Positions 25,314-33,500 of a stretch of DNA of 64,000 bases are shown here, one piece after another (the stretch's first letter is position 1; the number at the start of each line of letters is the position of its first letter). Under the pieces are notes generated by a model that made no database searches, was not told the origin of the DNA, and saw nothing but the letters and a program-made list of their open reading frames with translations. This DNA is from Haloarcula sp. CBA1129 (GTDB taxonomy: Archaea; Halobacteriota; Halobacteria; Halobacteriales; Haloarculaceae), in NCBI RefSeq assembly GCF_008729015.1, contig NZ_RKSM01000001.1, forward strand, positions 310,001 to 374,000, given 5' to 3'. Made by a program: the position numbers and the translations under genes.

Positions 25314-26672
25314 TCAGATGGCGTAGTCGTCCTCACGCAGTTGGACGTACTTGCCGTTGCGGTAGGAGAACTTCCCCCACTTGTAAGAGAGAACCATCTT
25401 GATGCCGTTGAAGCCGCCACGGAGCGCCGCATCGGCCTTGATTCCTCGGGCGTCCATCAGGTCGTTGGCGGTGGTGAAAGCCCGGTCCCAGTCGCTGGGT
25501 CCCCAGTCCCGAACCATGTCCGCGAAGGTGACGTTCCGGAGAATTTCGTCGCCGATGGCGTCGTGCCAAGCGTCGTTGTACCGTTCGAGTCGGTCGGTCG
25601 CGGCGAGGCGACCGGCGATGCGCCCGGTGCGAACGGCGACATGGTCGCCGCCCTCGTGGAACGCTGAGGTGGTCCCCATTGCCCCGCCGACCACGGCGAT
25701 TCCAGCATCGACCGGGGATTCTATCGGCCGCGTCGAGGAGATGGGATACGTCTCCGTGCCCTTCGCTTTGCCGCGGTCCTCGACGAGCGGGAAGTCCTCA
25801 AGGTCGTACGCCTGAAACTCCCGTTCGAGCAGTCGCTCGATGTACTCCCGGCCCTGTGGGATGCTGTCGTCGCTTGCTTTGAGCAGGTCCCACTCGCTGC
25901 GGTCGTACGCGTCGATGTCCAGTCCGATGGGCATCGTCAGACCGATCCGGGCGACCGGGGCGTCGTTCGGGAAAATCCACGGGTAGGCCGTATGGCCGGG
26001 CATAATGCCCCACCAGAACTCGATGAACTCCGGCGTGAACAGTTCCTCGGGCATCCGGCGATGCTCCTGATAGGCGATGTGGTTCACCTTGTTCGACGGC
26101 ATGATGTCGGCCATCGTCTGTCCGGCCGGGAGGAACTGGTCGAGCGTGCCCCCGGTGATAGTCCGCTGTGGGCCGTCGGCGAGAACCACGTACTCGGCGG
26201 CGATGTCCTCGCCGTTGGCCAGTCGAACAGTGTGTCGCGGCGAACTCCGCAGATCGGTTTCGACGCCGGTGACGCTGACGCCGACGCGGTAGTCCGCACC
26301 CGCTTCCGTCGCCCGCTCGCGCAGCCAGTCGTCGAACCGCGCTCGATGAAACGTGATGCCGAAGCCGTCGGCGCTGGAACTGATACCGGTCTCCGTGAGC
26401 GTCATCTCTGTCGAGGGGCCGTAGAACTTCGCCCCGTCGAGTTCGCTCAACACCACGTCTTCGGGGAACTCCGACCGAGGAATGCCCATGATGTCGAACC
26501 AGTAATCGAGCAGTCCGGCGGCATCCGTCGAGTCCGGTCCCGTCCCCTCACGGTCGGCTCTGGGAACCCCCTTTTCGAGGAGGACGGCGTCGGCCCCGTG
26601 GTCGGCCGCAGCCTCGGCCGCCGACGACCCGGCCGGGCCACCACCCACAATGGCGACGTCTACGTGTTCCAT
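25314..26672 (-). CDS. Geranylgeranyl reductase family flavoprotein
   Basis: A 452-residue FAD enzyme. VDVAIVGGGPAGSSAAEAAA at the N-terminus is the dinucleotide-binding fold. Further motifs are YVVLADGPQRT and the second FAD motif VVGGAMGTTSAFHEGGDH. Family members saturate isoprenoid chains of archaeal lipids or menaquinone. Haloarchaea have several paralogues, so this may not be the main digeranylgeranylglycerophospholipid reductase. It is convergent with nothing and followed by the gap upstream of the ACR3-like gene. Confidence 0.85.
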   Translation of the reverse strand: MEHVDVAIVGGGPAGSSAAEAAADHGADAVLLEKGVPRADREGTGPDSTDAAGLLDYWFDIMGIPRSEFPEDVVLSELDGAKFYGPSTEMTLTETGISSSADGFGITFHRARFDDWLRERATEAGADYRVGVSVTGVETDLRSSPRHTVRLANGEDIAAEYVVLADGPQRTITGGTLDQFLPAGQTMADIMPSNKVNHIAYQEHRRMPEELFTPEFIEFWWGIMPGHTAYPWIFPNDAPVARIGLTMPIGLDIDAYDRSEWDLLKASDDSIPQGREYIERLLEREFQAYDLEDFPLVEDRGKAKGTETYPISSTRPIESPVDAGIAVVGGAMGTTSAFHEGGDHVAVRTGRIAGRLAATDRLERYNDAWHDAIGDEILRNVTFADMVRDWGPSDWDRAFTTANDLMDARGIKADAALRGGFNGIKMVLSYKWGKFSYRNGKYVQLREDDYAI

Positions 26673-26768
26673 ACCCGCTACGGCGTCCCGCGCCCGCTAA
26701 AACCTATTGTCTTGCACCGAATCTACGGTCTGATGCCCTCATCTGACTACACTGGAACGCACTGCGCG

Positions 26769-27290
26769 CTACGGTTCGGACACTGCATCGGCGAGTGATA
26801 CGTCGTGCTGTTCCAGCCGTTCGACGGCCCGCTGGTACGCGTCGCTCTCCGCGAGCGCTGTCGCCCGAACTGCGTCAGCGACCGTTGCCCGGCGGTCGGC
26901 AAGCCCCAGTAGTTCTCGACGGTTCGTTCCGTACTCGCACCGGCGACGAACTGCCGAGAGTACCGACAACAGGGTATCTCGGTCGGCGGGCTTTCTGAGA
27001 TACGAATCGACGGGAATGTCCAGAATATCCACGTCCGGTTTGACGCTACTAATCATTACGACTGCAGGGGTTACTGACCGCTGTCTGAGTCTTTCGGCGA
27101 CGGTTTCGCCGCCCAGTTCCGGCATCTGTCGGTCCAGCAGTACCGCATCGATTGAGTCGTCGATCCGCTGTAACCCCGTACGGCCGTCACCGGCCTCTAT
27201 AATCTCGTATTCCTCCGGAAGCCAGAGTTTGTAGAGCTGTCTATAGTCCTTATCGTCATCGATCACCGCAACGCTCGTCGGTCTCCCCAT
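26769..27290 (-). CDS. Response regulator with HalX domain
   Basis: A 173-residue protein with a receiver domain (1-115: VAVIDDDKDYRQLYKLW, AVLLDRQMPELGGE with the phospho-Asp, VVMISSV, YLRKPADRD with the conserved Lys) followed by a helical HalX domain of about 60 residues (LSAVRRRCEYGTNRREL). HalX is a haloarchaeal output module with no DNA-binding motif. A 7-bp inverted repeat 56-76 bases upstream may be its operator. Confidence 0.88.
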   Translation of the reverse strand: MGRPTSVAVIDDDKDYRQLYKLWLPEEYEIIEAGDGRTGLQRIDDSIDAVLLDRQMPELGGETVAERLRQRSVTPAVVMISSVKPDVDILDIPVDSYLRKPADRDTLLSVLSAVRRRCEYGTNRRELLGLADRRATVADAVRATALAESDAYQRAVERLEQHDVSLADAVSEP

Positions 27291-27345
27291 GCCTTCGAAA
27301 TGCTACGTTAGTCATCCTACAAATATGCTAAGATATCGGTATACT

Positions 27346-27366
27346 ATTAGTACAAATTTTACTAAT
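27346..27366. promoter_or_regulatory. Inverted repeat upstream of the HalX regulator
   Basis: ATTAGTA-CAAATTT-TACTAAT is a perfect 7-bp inverted repeat with a seven-base spacer in a long AT-rich stretch (27300-27420). Its position 56 bases before ATG 27290 suits an operator, possibly for autoregulation. It could instead influence the divergent dehydrogenase gene. Confidence 0.45.
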
Positions 27367-27506
27367 CTAGACTGGTAATTCCGGCGTTCTCTAAGTGGTT
27401 AAGTACTAACAATTTCACCGGCGTGCGGTCAACGGACTGCCGGCACCGTTTTGAGGCCCCCGCGTGGAACAGCCGGTATGGTTCCGCACGCCACAGGAGG
27501 GGTTCA

Positions 27507-28460
27507 ATGGCCGACATCGTCGTGATGCGCTACGACGTTCACGGAATGCCAGTCGACCAGTATGTGTCCGCGCTCCGGGAACGACTACCCGAGAAAAACA
27601 TCGCCGTCGCGGAGACGCCAGAGGCTGAGCGGGACTTGATTGCGGGCGCGACAGTCCTGACCGGCAACGATGTCTCACCGGAACTGGTCGACACTGCCGA
27701 CTCGCTACAGTTGTTTGCAGGAACATACGCTGGCTACGACCACCTCCCACTCTCGGAGCTTGCGGACCGGGATATCGCACTCACGACGGCCTCCGGCGTC
27801 CACGGCCCGAACGTCGCTGAGAACGTCGTCGGGTCGTGGCTCGCCTTCGCTCGCGGGTTCTTTACCGCCCGCCGACACCAGCGCAACAACGTCTGGCAGT
27901 CGTTCCACACCGACGACTTTGCCGGCAGCCGTGTCTGCGTCGTTGGCCTCGGCGAGATCGGGGAGGCCATCGTCAGCCGCGTTCAAGGGTTCGACGTGGA
28001 GACCGTTGGCGTCCGCTATTCGCCGGAGAAAGGCGGCCCGACCGACGAGGTGTACGGCTTTGACGAGATTCACGAAGCGGTCGCCGACACGGAGTACGTC
28101 GGCCTCGCCTGCCCGCTCACCGAGGAGACGCGCCATCTCATCGACGAGGAAGTCTTCCGGACGATGCGTCCTGATGCAGTCCTCACGAACGTTGCTCGCG
28201 GCCCGGTCGTCGATACGGACGCGCTGGTCAGTGCGCTCCAGCGCAACCACATCGATGGCGCGGCGCTGGACGTGACTGACCCCGAACCGCTGCCCGGCGA
28301 CCACCCGCTGTGGGACTTCGAGAACGTCCTCATCACGCCACACAACGCCGGCCACACGCCGAGCTACTACGAGCGACTGGCCGACATCGTGGCGGAAAAC
28401 GTCCGGCAGGCCGAGCGGACCGGCGAGTGGGACGGGCTCAGAAACCAGATCGACCTCTAG
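27507..28460 (+). CDS. D-isomer-specific 2-hydroxyacid dehydrogenase
   Basis: A 317-residue NAD(P)-dependent enzyme. The NAD motif GLGEIGEAIVSRVQGFD and the signature NVARGPVVDTDALVSAL are present, together with the catalytic Arg in the latter motif, Glu in VTDPEPLPGDHPLW and His in ITPHNAGHT. GGAGG at 27496-27500 places the ribosome on ATG 27507; the longer frame to 27423 is rejected. The substrate is not predictable, and the family includes phosphoglycerate, glyoxylate and lactate dehydrogenases. Confidence 0.9.
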   Translation: MADIVVMRYDVHGMPVDQYVSALRERLPEKNIAVAETPEAERDLIAGATVLTGNDVSPELVDTADSLQLFAGTYAGYDHLPLSELADRDIALTTASGVHGPNVAENVVGSWLAFARGFFTARRHQRNNVWQSFHTDDFAGSRVCVVGLGEIGEAIVSRVQGFDVETVGVRYSPEKGGPTDEVYGFDEIHEAVADTEYVGLACPLTEETRHLIDEEVFRTMRPDAVLTNVARGPVVDTDALVSALQRNHIDGAALDVTDPEPLPGDHPLWDFENVLITPHNAGHTPSYYERLADIVAENVRQAERTGEWDGLRNQIDL

Positions 28461-28841
28461 TCACTGTCGGCTGGCGAGATAGCCGTCCCGTACCTCATAC
28501 AGGAAGTAGATCACCACTGCCAGAGCGAGCGTACCACCCAGTAGTTGCTTGAGCGTGACGCTCCCGAGACTGGTTTGCCCAGCAATCTCTTGCAGGAAAG
28601 CAACCACGGCTACCATTGCCGCAATTCCGACGTACCGCCACCGGGCCGCAACTGGAATGGTCTCACTATCATCCACAAGAGCTAGATACAGGTGTACACC
28701 ACCGAACATGACGAAGTTTGTGCCTGCAAAGAACGCGACTGAGCCGAGCCGTCCGAGCGGAAATACGAATGGACGGAGCACTGATACGACAATGACCACG
28801 CTCACCACCCCGATCTGAAGCTTCGTATCGCGGGAGACCAT
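28461..28841 (-). CDS. Four-helix membrane protein, unknown
   Basis: A 126-residue protein with four predicted transmembrane helices (about 8-30, 33-53, 70-88 and 99-116) and short charged loops. The C-terminus YEVRDGYLASRQ is polar. No family is recognised. The stop directly abuts the end of the converging dehydrogenase gene, so the two share a termination region. Confidence 0.65.
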   Translation of the reverse strand: MVSRDTKLQIGVVSVVIVVSVLRPFVFPLGRLGSVAFFAGTNFVMFGGVHLYLALVDDSETIPVAARWRYVGIAAMVAVVAFLQEIAGQTSLGSVTLKQLLGGTLALAVVIYFLYEVRDGYLASRQ

Positions 28842-28933
28842 ATGCCGGAAGTCGCGTCTGGCCGTGAAAAAATATCGGACTGTCTAGCAGTTCTCGTGCG
28901 ACGCGGAAGAACGGCGCTCGACGTCTGCGACCG

Positions 28934-29971
28934 CTACAGATAGCCGCGCTTGTCAAGCAGTTCGCCGTTCAGCACGCTCGCGCCCGCCGCGCCGCGCATC
29001 GTGTTGTGCGCGAGGCAGTTGAACTGGACGCCGTCGGTCGTCTCGCGGAACCCGCCGACAGCGACGCCCATGCCGTCTTCGATGTTGCGGTCGAGTCGCG
29101 GCTGTGGGCGGTCGGGTTCCTCGAACACTGTGATGAGGTTCTCCGGCGAGGACGGCAGGTCGACACCGCTGACAGATTCCATTGCGGCCTCGGCATCAGC
29201 CGTGGAGATGTCCTCGGCTGTGTCGGCCCAGACGTTCTCTAGGTGGCCATCGAGCGTCGGGATGCGGTTACAGGACGCGGCCACGTCCATCTCGTTGAGG
29301 TGGACCTCCGCGCCGTCGAAGGAACCGAGCAGTTTGCGCGATTCGCTCTCCATCTTCTGCTCCTCGCCGCCGATGTGCGGGATGGCGTTGTCGATGATCT
29401 CCATCGACGAGACGCCGGAGTAGCCCGCGCCGGAGACGGCCTGTAGCGTCGAGACGCGCACGTCGGTCAGGTCGAACTCGCGGTCGAGAGCGGCCAGCGG
29501 CGGGACCATCGTAATCGTCGAACAGTTCGGGTTCTTCAAGAGCGCGCCGTCCCAGCCCCGTTCGTCCCGCTGGACCTCGAGCAGGTCGACGTGGTCGGCG
29601 TTGACTTCCGGGATAACAAGCGGCACATCTTCGTCCATCCGACCGTTCGAGGAGTTCGAGGAGACAGTGTAGCCGGCCGCACAGAACTCCGGTTCGACCT
29701 CCGCCCCGACACTCGACGGGAGCGAAGAGAAGATGAGATCGACGTCGTCGGGTACCGAGTCCGGCTCGGTAGCACGGACCTCCAGCCCGGCCACGTCCTC
29801 TGGGATCGGGGAGTTGACGCGCCACTTGGCGGCGTCCTTGTATGTCTCGCCAGCGCTTTCGTCGCTGGCTGTCAGTGCGGCGATTTCGAACTCGGGGTGG
29901 GGGTCAAGCAGTTGGATAAGTCGCTGCCCGACTGCGCCAGTCGCACCGAGTACACCTACGCGTACAGTCAT
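28934..29971 (-). CDS. asd: Aspartate-semialdehyde dehydrogenase
   Basis: Reduces aspartyl phosphate to aspartate semialdehyde for threonine, methionine and lysine synthesis. The 345-residue protein begins at ATG 29971 (MTVRVGVLGATGAVGQRL, NADP motif). The catalytic Cys is in LLKNPNCSTITMVPPL and the active-site His region in IPHIGGEEQKMESESRK. It is of the archaeal/fungal type. It is monocistronic, with no aspartokinase adjacent. Confidence 0.94.
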   Translation of the reverse strand: MTVRVGVLGATGAVGQRLIQLLDPHPEFEIAALTASDESAGETYKDAAKWRVNSPIPEDVAGLEVRATEPDSVPDDVDLIFSSLPSSVGAEVEPEFCAAGYTVSSNSSNGRMDEDVPLVIPEVNADHVDLLEVQRDERGWDGALLKNPNCSTITMVPPLAALDREFDLTDVRVSTLQAVSGAGYSGVSSMEIIDNAIPHIGGEEQKMESESRKLLGSFDGAEVHLNEMDVAASCNRIPTLDGHLENVWADTAEDISTADAEAAMESVSGVDLPSSPENLITVFEEPDRPQPRLDRNIEDGMGVAVGGFRETTDGVQFNCLAHNTMRGAAGASVLNGELLDKRGYL

Positions 29972-30039
29972 CGGTTGACACACGGCTGTGGGTGGGCAAA
30001 ACAGTTTGGATACGGAGTCATACCACTGCCCTCGTAGGA

Positions 30040-30474
30040 TTACTCACTCTCGGTGTCCTCGAACACCCACTCGATGACGCGGGCCTCCACGAGGTCCCGT
30101 TCCTCGACGTACGGGTCGTCGCGGTTCGCCAGCGTTTCCGCGGCCTCAGCGCGCATTTCGGCTTCGATTTCCGTATGGTCCGGCTCGTCTCGGATATCAT
30201 TCAGCAGTGCCTCGAAGTCCTCGCGGAGGTCGAAAGAGGCGCGGGCGGCGTTACACCGGGACAGCGGGCTCATTCCGGTCTCTAACACGAGATCGCGAAC
30301 CGTCTCCCAGTCGGAGCCACAGAAGTAGATAGACACCTCGCCGACGATGTCCTGCCATGCGATGGGGTCGGCGTGTTTCAGCAGCGGGACCGCCCGCGGC
30401 GGCAGGTCCAGACGGGTCTCGGTGTCCGGATTCCCACACAGACAGCAGGCCTTCTCCGTTTTCCCCGTGTACAT
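30040..30474 (-). CDS. Uncharacterised protein with N-terminal zinc knuckle
   Basis: A 144-residue acidic protein. The start EKACCLCGNPDTETRLDLPP carries a CCxxC cluster, and additional Cys residues at about 52 (IYFCGSDW) and 74 (SRCNAA) could complete a metal site. The C-terminal half is a long acidic helix. I do not recognise the family. It resembles haloarchaeal hypothetical proteins of similar size. ATG 30474 is the only sensible start. Confidence 0.6.
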   Translation of the reverse strand: MYTGKTEKACCLCGNPDTETRLDLPPRAVPLLKHADPIAWQDIVGEVSIYFCGSDWETVRDLVLETGMSPLSRCNAARASFDLREDFEALLNDIRDEPDHTEIEAEMRAEAAETLANRDDPYVEERDLVEARVIEWVFEDTESE

Positions 30475-30613
30475 GCGCGGGTATTGGACTGCGCGTATTT
30501 GGACCCATCGGCGTCAGACGGCTCCAACAGGGGCGACAGCTACCCCCGACTGTGCCCTGCTGTGATAAAACAGTATGGCCCACCTCGACAGTCCGTCACA
30601 CCGGACAGGAACG

Positions 30614-30619
30614 TTTTAA
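30614..30619 (+). promoter_or_regulatory. TATA-like box of tyrS
   Basis: TTTTAA is centred 27-28 bases before ATG 30644, the spacing expected for a leaderless archaeal mRNA. Confidence 0.5.
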
Positions 30620-30643
30620 TCACCGGACCGGCCACACATCGGT

Positions 30644-31684
30644 ATGGATACCGCCGAGCGACTCGATTTGGTGACACGACACACCACAGAGGTCGTCACC
30701 GAGGAGGAACTGCGGACGTTGTTCGAGGACGGCGACCCGTCGGCGTACATCGGCTACGCGCCGACCGGCGAGATGCACATCGGCCACTTCACGACGATGC
30801 GGAAGCTCGCGGACTTCCTGCGGGCCGGCGTCGACGTGACGGTCCTCATCGCCGACCTGCACGCCCACCTCGACGACAACAAATCACCCTTCGACCTGCT
30901 CGATGCCCGCTCGGCCTACTACGAGACGGCCATCGAGGGCATGATTGAAGCGGCTGGCGCGGACCCCGAGGACGTAACCTTCGTCCGCGGGACCGACTTC
31001 CAGCTCGACGAGGAGTACACACTGGAGATGTACCGGATGGCCGCCGAGACGACCATCTCGCGCACCCAGCGCGCGGCCAGCGAGGTCGTCCGCGAGTCAG
31101 AGAGCCCGAACCTCGGCGGGCTCATCTATCCGTTGATGCAGACGCTCGACGTGAAGGCGCTCGATGCTGACATCGCCTACGGCGGCGTCGACCAGCGCGG
31201 CATCTACATGCTCTCCCGCGAAATTCTCCCCGACCACGGCGGCGAGTCGCCGATCTGTCTGTTCGCACCGCTCCTCTCTGGCCTCTCGGGCGGCAAGATG
31301 AGCGCCTCCGACGAAGCGTCGAAGGTCAATCTCACCGACAGCCCCGACGAGGTCGACGAGAAGATCAATCAGGCGTACTGTCCGGCCGGCGAGGTCGAGG
31401 AAAACGGCGTGCTGGAGTACCTCAACCACCTCGTCTTCCCGATTCTGGATGTTCGCGGCGAATCGTTCGTCGTCGAGCGCCCCGAAGAATATGGCGGCGA
31501 CCTGACCTACGAGAGCTACGACGAGGTCGAATCGGACTTCGTCAGCGGCGACCTCCACCCGGCCGACCTGAAGCCGTCCGCCGCGGGCGCTATCTCGGAG
31601 GTCATCGACCCGGTTCGGGAGCGACTGGCCGACGAGGAAGCGCTACTCGCCGAGGCCTACCCCGAGAAGTACGGCGCGGAGTGA
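30644..31684 (+). CDS. tyrS: Tyrosyl-tRNA synthetase
   Basis: A 346-residue class I aminoacyl-tRNA synthetase of archaeal size. The HIGH motif is in YAPTGEMHIGHFTTM and the KMSKS equivalent is KMSAS in GGKMSASDE. AYGGVDQRGIYMLSRE lies in the tyrosine-binding region. The short C-terminal domain matches archaeal/eukaryotic TyrRS. The mRNA is probably leaderless. A methyltransferase gene follows after 12 bases on the same strand, and tRNA-Gly is further downstream. Confidence 0.95.
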   Translation: MDTAERLDLVTRHTTEVVTEEELRTLFEDGDPSAYIGYAPTGEMHIGHFTTMRKLADFLRAGVDVTVLIADLHAHLDDNKSPFDLLDARSAYYETAIEGMIEAAGADPEDVTFVRGTDFQLDEEYTLEMYRMAAETTISRTQRAASEVVRESESPNLGGLIYPLMQTLDVKALDADIAYGGVDQRGIYMLSREILPDHGGESPICLFAPLLSGLSGGKMSASDEASKVNLTDSPDEVDEKINQAYCPAGEVEENGVLEYLNHLVFPILDVRGESFVVERPEEYGGDLTYESYDEVESDFVSGDLHPADLKPSAAGAISEVIDPVRERLADEEALLAEAYPEKYGAE

Positions 31685-31696
31685 CGCGGTCGACCG

Positions 31697-32389
31697 ATGC
31701 CGTCCCCTGACCCAACCGCCGGCAGTGATACAGACGGCGAGCCATCGCGGGCCGCCGTCCGCCGGACCTACGAGGACATCGGCGACCACTTCTCGAAGAC
31801 CCGCGAGTACGCTTGGCCGGAGGTCGAATCGTTCGTCGAGGAGTCAGACCGCGTTGGGACGGCGCTCGATATCGGCTGTGGCAACGGCCGCCATTCGGAA
31901 CTGCTCGCGGCCGTGGCCGACACCGTCGTCGGTCTCGACGCCAGCCGCGCGCTCCTGCAGGCGGCGACCGACCGCGTCGGCGACAGCGTCGCGTTGCTGC
32001 AGGGCGACGCGACCCGACTCCCGCTCGCTGCCGGGGCCGTCGACCTCGCGGTGTACGTCGCGACGCTGCATCACCTCCCGTCTCGATCTGCACGCCGCGC
32101 CAGTCTGGACGAACTGGCCCGCGTGCTCGCGCCGGACGCCCGGGCGCTGGTCAGCGCGTGGAGCACGGCCCACGATAGCTTCGACGCCGACCCTGACGCG
32201 GACGAAGGCTTCGACACGACCGTCGACTGGACGCTCCCCGGCGGCGAGACGGTCCCGCGGTTCTACCATATCTACGCGCCGGCCGAATTCGAGCGTGATG
32301 TCGCCGACAGCGACCTCCGACTCGTCTCGGTGGAGCTGTCAAGCGGCAACTGTTACGGGGTTGTCGAGCCAGAAGGGAAACGCACTTAA
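31697..32389 (+). CDS. SAM-dependent methyltransferase, Trm9/ALKBH8-like
   Basis: A 230-residue class I methyltransferase. TALDIGCGNGRHSELLA is motif I, VVGLDASRALLQ motif II and LAVYVATLHHLPSR the post-motif IV region. The preceding YEDIGDHFSKTREYAWPEVE resembles the N-terminus of Trm9/ALKBH8 enzymes that modify the wobble uridine of tRNA. Linkage to tyrS and a tRNA gene fits a tRNA-modifying role, which remains inference. The start follows the tyrS stop by 12 bases. Confidence 0.8.
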   Translation: MPSPDPTAGSDTDGEPSRAAVRRTYEDIGDHFSKTREYAWPEVESFVEESDRVGTALDIGCGNGRHSELLAAVADTVVGLDASRALLQAATDRVGDSVALLQGDATRLPLAAGAVDLAVYVATLHHLPSRSARRASLDELARVLAPDARALVSAWSTAHDSFDADPDADEGFDTTVDWTLPGGETVPRFYHIYAPAEFERDVADSDLRLVSVELSSGNCYGVVEPEGKRT

Positions 32390-32481
32390 TTGCCTTCCAT
32401 CTATGGACGTGTACGTTCGCACTCGGGCGGAACGCGAGTCAGATGACTCGTCACCTTCCCACGGGTGAGCGGCGGTGGTGA

Positions 32482-32500
32482 GCAAATCCCTCGGATTTGC
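32482..32500. repeat. Perfect 8-bp hairpin upstream of tRNA-Gly
   Basis: GCAAATCC-CTC-GGATTTGC is a perfect stem with a three-base loop. It and its flanks (GAG before, GAACGACGCC after) closely match 47546-47580 near tRNA-Arg, where the stem differs by paired substitutions. Confidence 0.7.
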
Positions 32501-32531
32501 GAACGACGCCGCGCGCGAACGGAGTGAGAGC

Positions 32532-32602
32532 GCGGCGGTGGTCTAGTGGTAGGACCTGAGCCTTCCAAGCTCATGGCCCGGGTTCAAATCCCGGTCGCCG
32601 CA
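32532..32602 (+). tRNA. tRNA-Gly (anticodon TCC)
   Basis: A full cloverleaf can be drawn: acceptor GCGGCGG/TCGCCGC with a G-U last pair and discriminator A, anticodon stem TGAGC/GCTCA around the loop CTTCCAA (anticodon TCC), and T arm CCGGG-TTCAAAT-CCCGG. No intron is seen and CCA is not encoded. The 3' end is copied 108 bases downstream. Confidence 0.93.
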
Positions 32603-32608
32603 TTTTAC
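32579..32608 (+). repeat. 30-bp repeat, copy 1: 3' end of tRNA-Gly
   Basis: The last 24 bases of the tRNA gene plus six downstream bases are identical to 32687-32716. This is the layout left when an integrase uses a tRNA 3' end as attachment site. The segment between the copies is only 78 bases, and no integrase gene is present. Confidence 0.85.
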
Positions 32609-32659
32609 TGCGAGCAAATCCGCGAGCAGCGAATTCGCTATCTAGGGATTTGAATCACG

Positions 32660-32682
32660 CGAGACGAGTGAAACGAGTCTCG
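32660..32682. repeat. 23-bp inverted repeat shared with the tRNA-Arg locus
   Basis: This 23-base imperfect palindrome (CGAGACGAG...CGAGTCTCG) lies between a GGGATTTGAATC sequence and the second tRNA-Gly 3'-end copy. It matches 21 of 23 bases of the reverse complement of 47647-47669. Confidence 0.7.
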
Positions 32683-32686
32683 CCAT

Positions 32687-32716
32687 CGGGTTCAAATCCC
32701 GGTCGCCGCATTTTAC
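32687..32716 (+). repeat. 30-bp repeat, copy 2: detached tRNA-Gly 3' end
   Basis: This is identical to 32579-32608 (T-arm half, acceptor 3' strand, discriminator and ATTTTAC context). It has no upstream tRNA half, so it is not a gene. It probably represents the distal attachment site of a lost or miniature element. Confidence 0.8.
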
Positions 32717-32798
32717 CGCAGTAAAAACGGCCAGTTGAGGCGGTAGCGGTCGCTTTACCATCCGACGAGGTCTTCCAGCCGCCTCAGTGACCAACCCC

Positions 32799-33113
32799 TC
32801 ACTCCGGTTCGACGGCGGTCTGGTCGAACTCTTGCCAGTCGTCGCCCATCCACTCTTGCAGGCGGTCGGTGACGCCGGCGAAGTCCTCGCCGTCCTCGAA
32901 GGACTCGACGACGACCCAGCCGTCGCCGTCGCGGTCGTAACCGAGGCTGTAGCCACGGTCGCCGTTGATGATAACGACGAATGCGGCCACTACATCCAGA
33001 TCGGGGAAGAACCCGACCGGTGCGAACCCGTAGTCGTCGTGCTGAGTTTCGAGGGCCGAAATCTCGCTCGTAGAGAGCGGTCTGTCCGGCAGTGAATCCG
33101 TCAGTTCCGTCAT
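32799..33113 (-). CDS. Uncharacterised 104-residue haloarchaeal protein
   Basis: It starts at ATG 33113 (MTELTDSLPDRPLSTSEIS). The frame continues upstream, but the added part is Arg/Pro-rich. The core YGFAPVGFFPDLDVVAAFVV, IINGDRGYSLGYDRDGDGWV and a C-terminal acidic helix (VTDRLQEWMGDDWQEF) suggest a small alpha/beta domain. No family is recognised. It lies just past the tRNA-Gly repeat region, a common site for accessory genes. Confidence 0.65.
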   Translation of the reverse strand: MTELTDSLPDRPLSTSEISALETQHDDYGFAPVGFFPDLDVVAAFVVIINGDRGYSLGYDRDGDGWVVVESFEDGEDFAGVTDRLQEWMGDDWQEFDQTAVEPE

Positions 33114-33500
33114 TACGTCGCAGTCATGGGGAGCGGGCTGAAAGCGTTTCGAGTGGGGCGCAGCCGGGACGTGGGAGAAGTGTGAGTTGTAAATCACTTC
33201 AGCCAACATTGAAGTACCATCGTGCCTTTTGTTAACATGGAGCTTCCTACGCTCCCGGCGGGAACGACCGTCGTACCATCCGGGATTGGCATCGGCGGAC
33301 GACAAACCGCTGGTGGAGCATGGCCACTCCACCGGCCACGTATCGCTTTGAAACCAACAGCACACGGAGCATCTGACACCCCACCCCCACCACTTTCCCT
33401 GCTCCCGTTTTCCGAGCTGTTTTCGACACACCTGCCCTCTTGACCTGATAGCCTCGGTGAGGGCCGGTGGGGTTTTCTGCAAGTACGCGTAGCGTCGGGT
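33114..33500. other. 387-base gap before the DNA polymerase IV gene
   Basis: No supported gene. One clear structure is GGTGGAG-CATGGCCA-CTCCACC (33312-33333), a perfect 7-bp stem whose loop contains the palindrome TGGCCA. The stretch 33370-33420 is pyrimidine-rich (CCCCACCCCCACCACTTTCCC). I see no strong TATA box close to ATG 33501, so the polymerase mRNA may start within this gap. Confidence 0.45.

Noticed and set aside
32687-32716. Second tRNA-Gly
   Set aside because: Only the 3' part is present. No D arm or anticodon arm can be formed.
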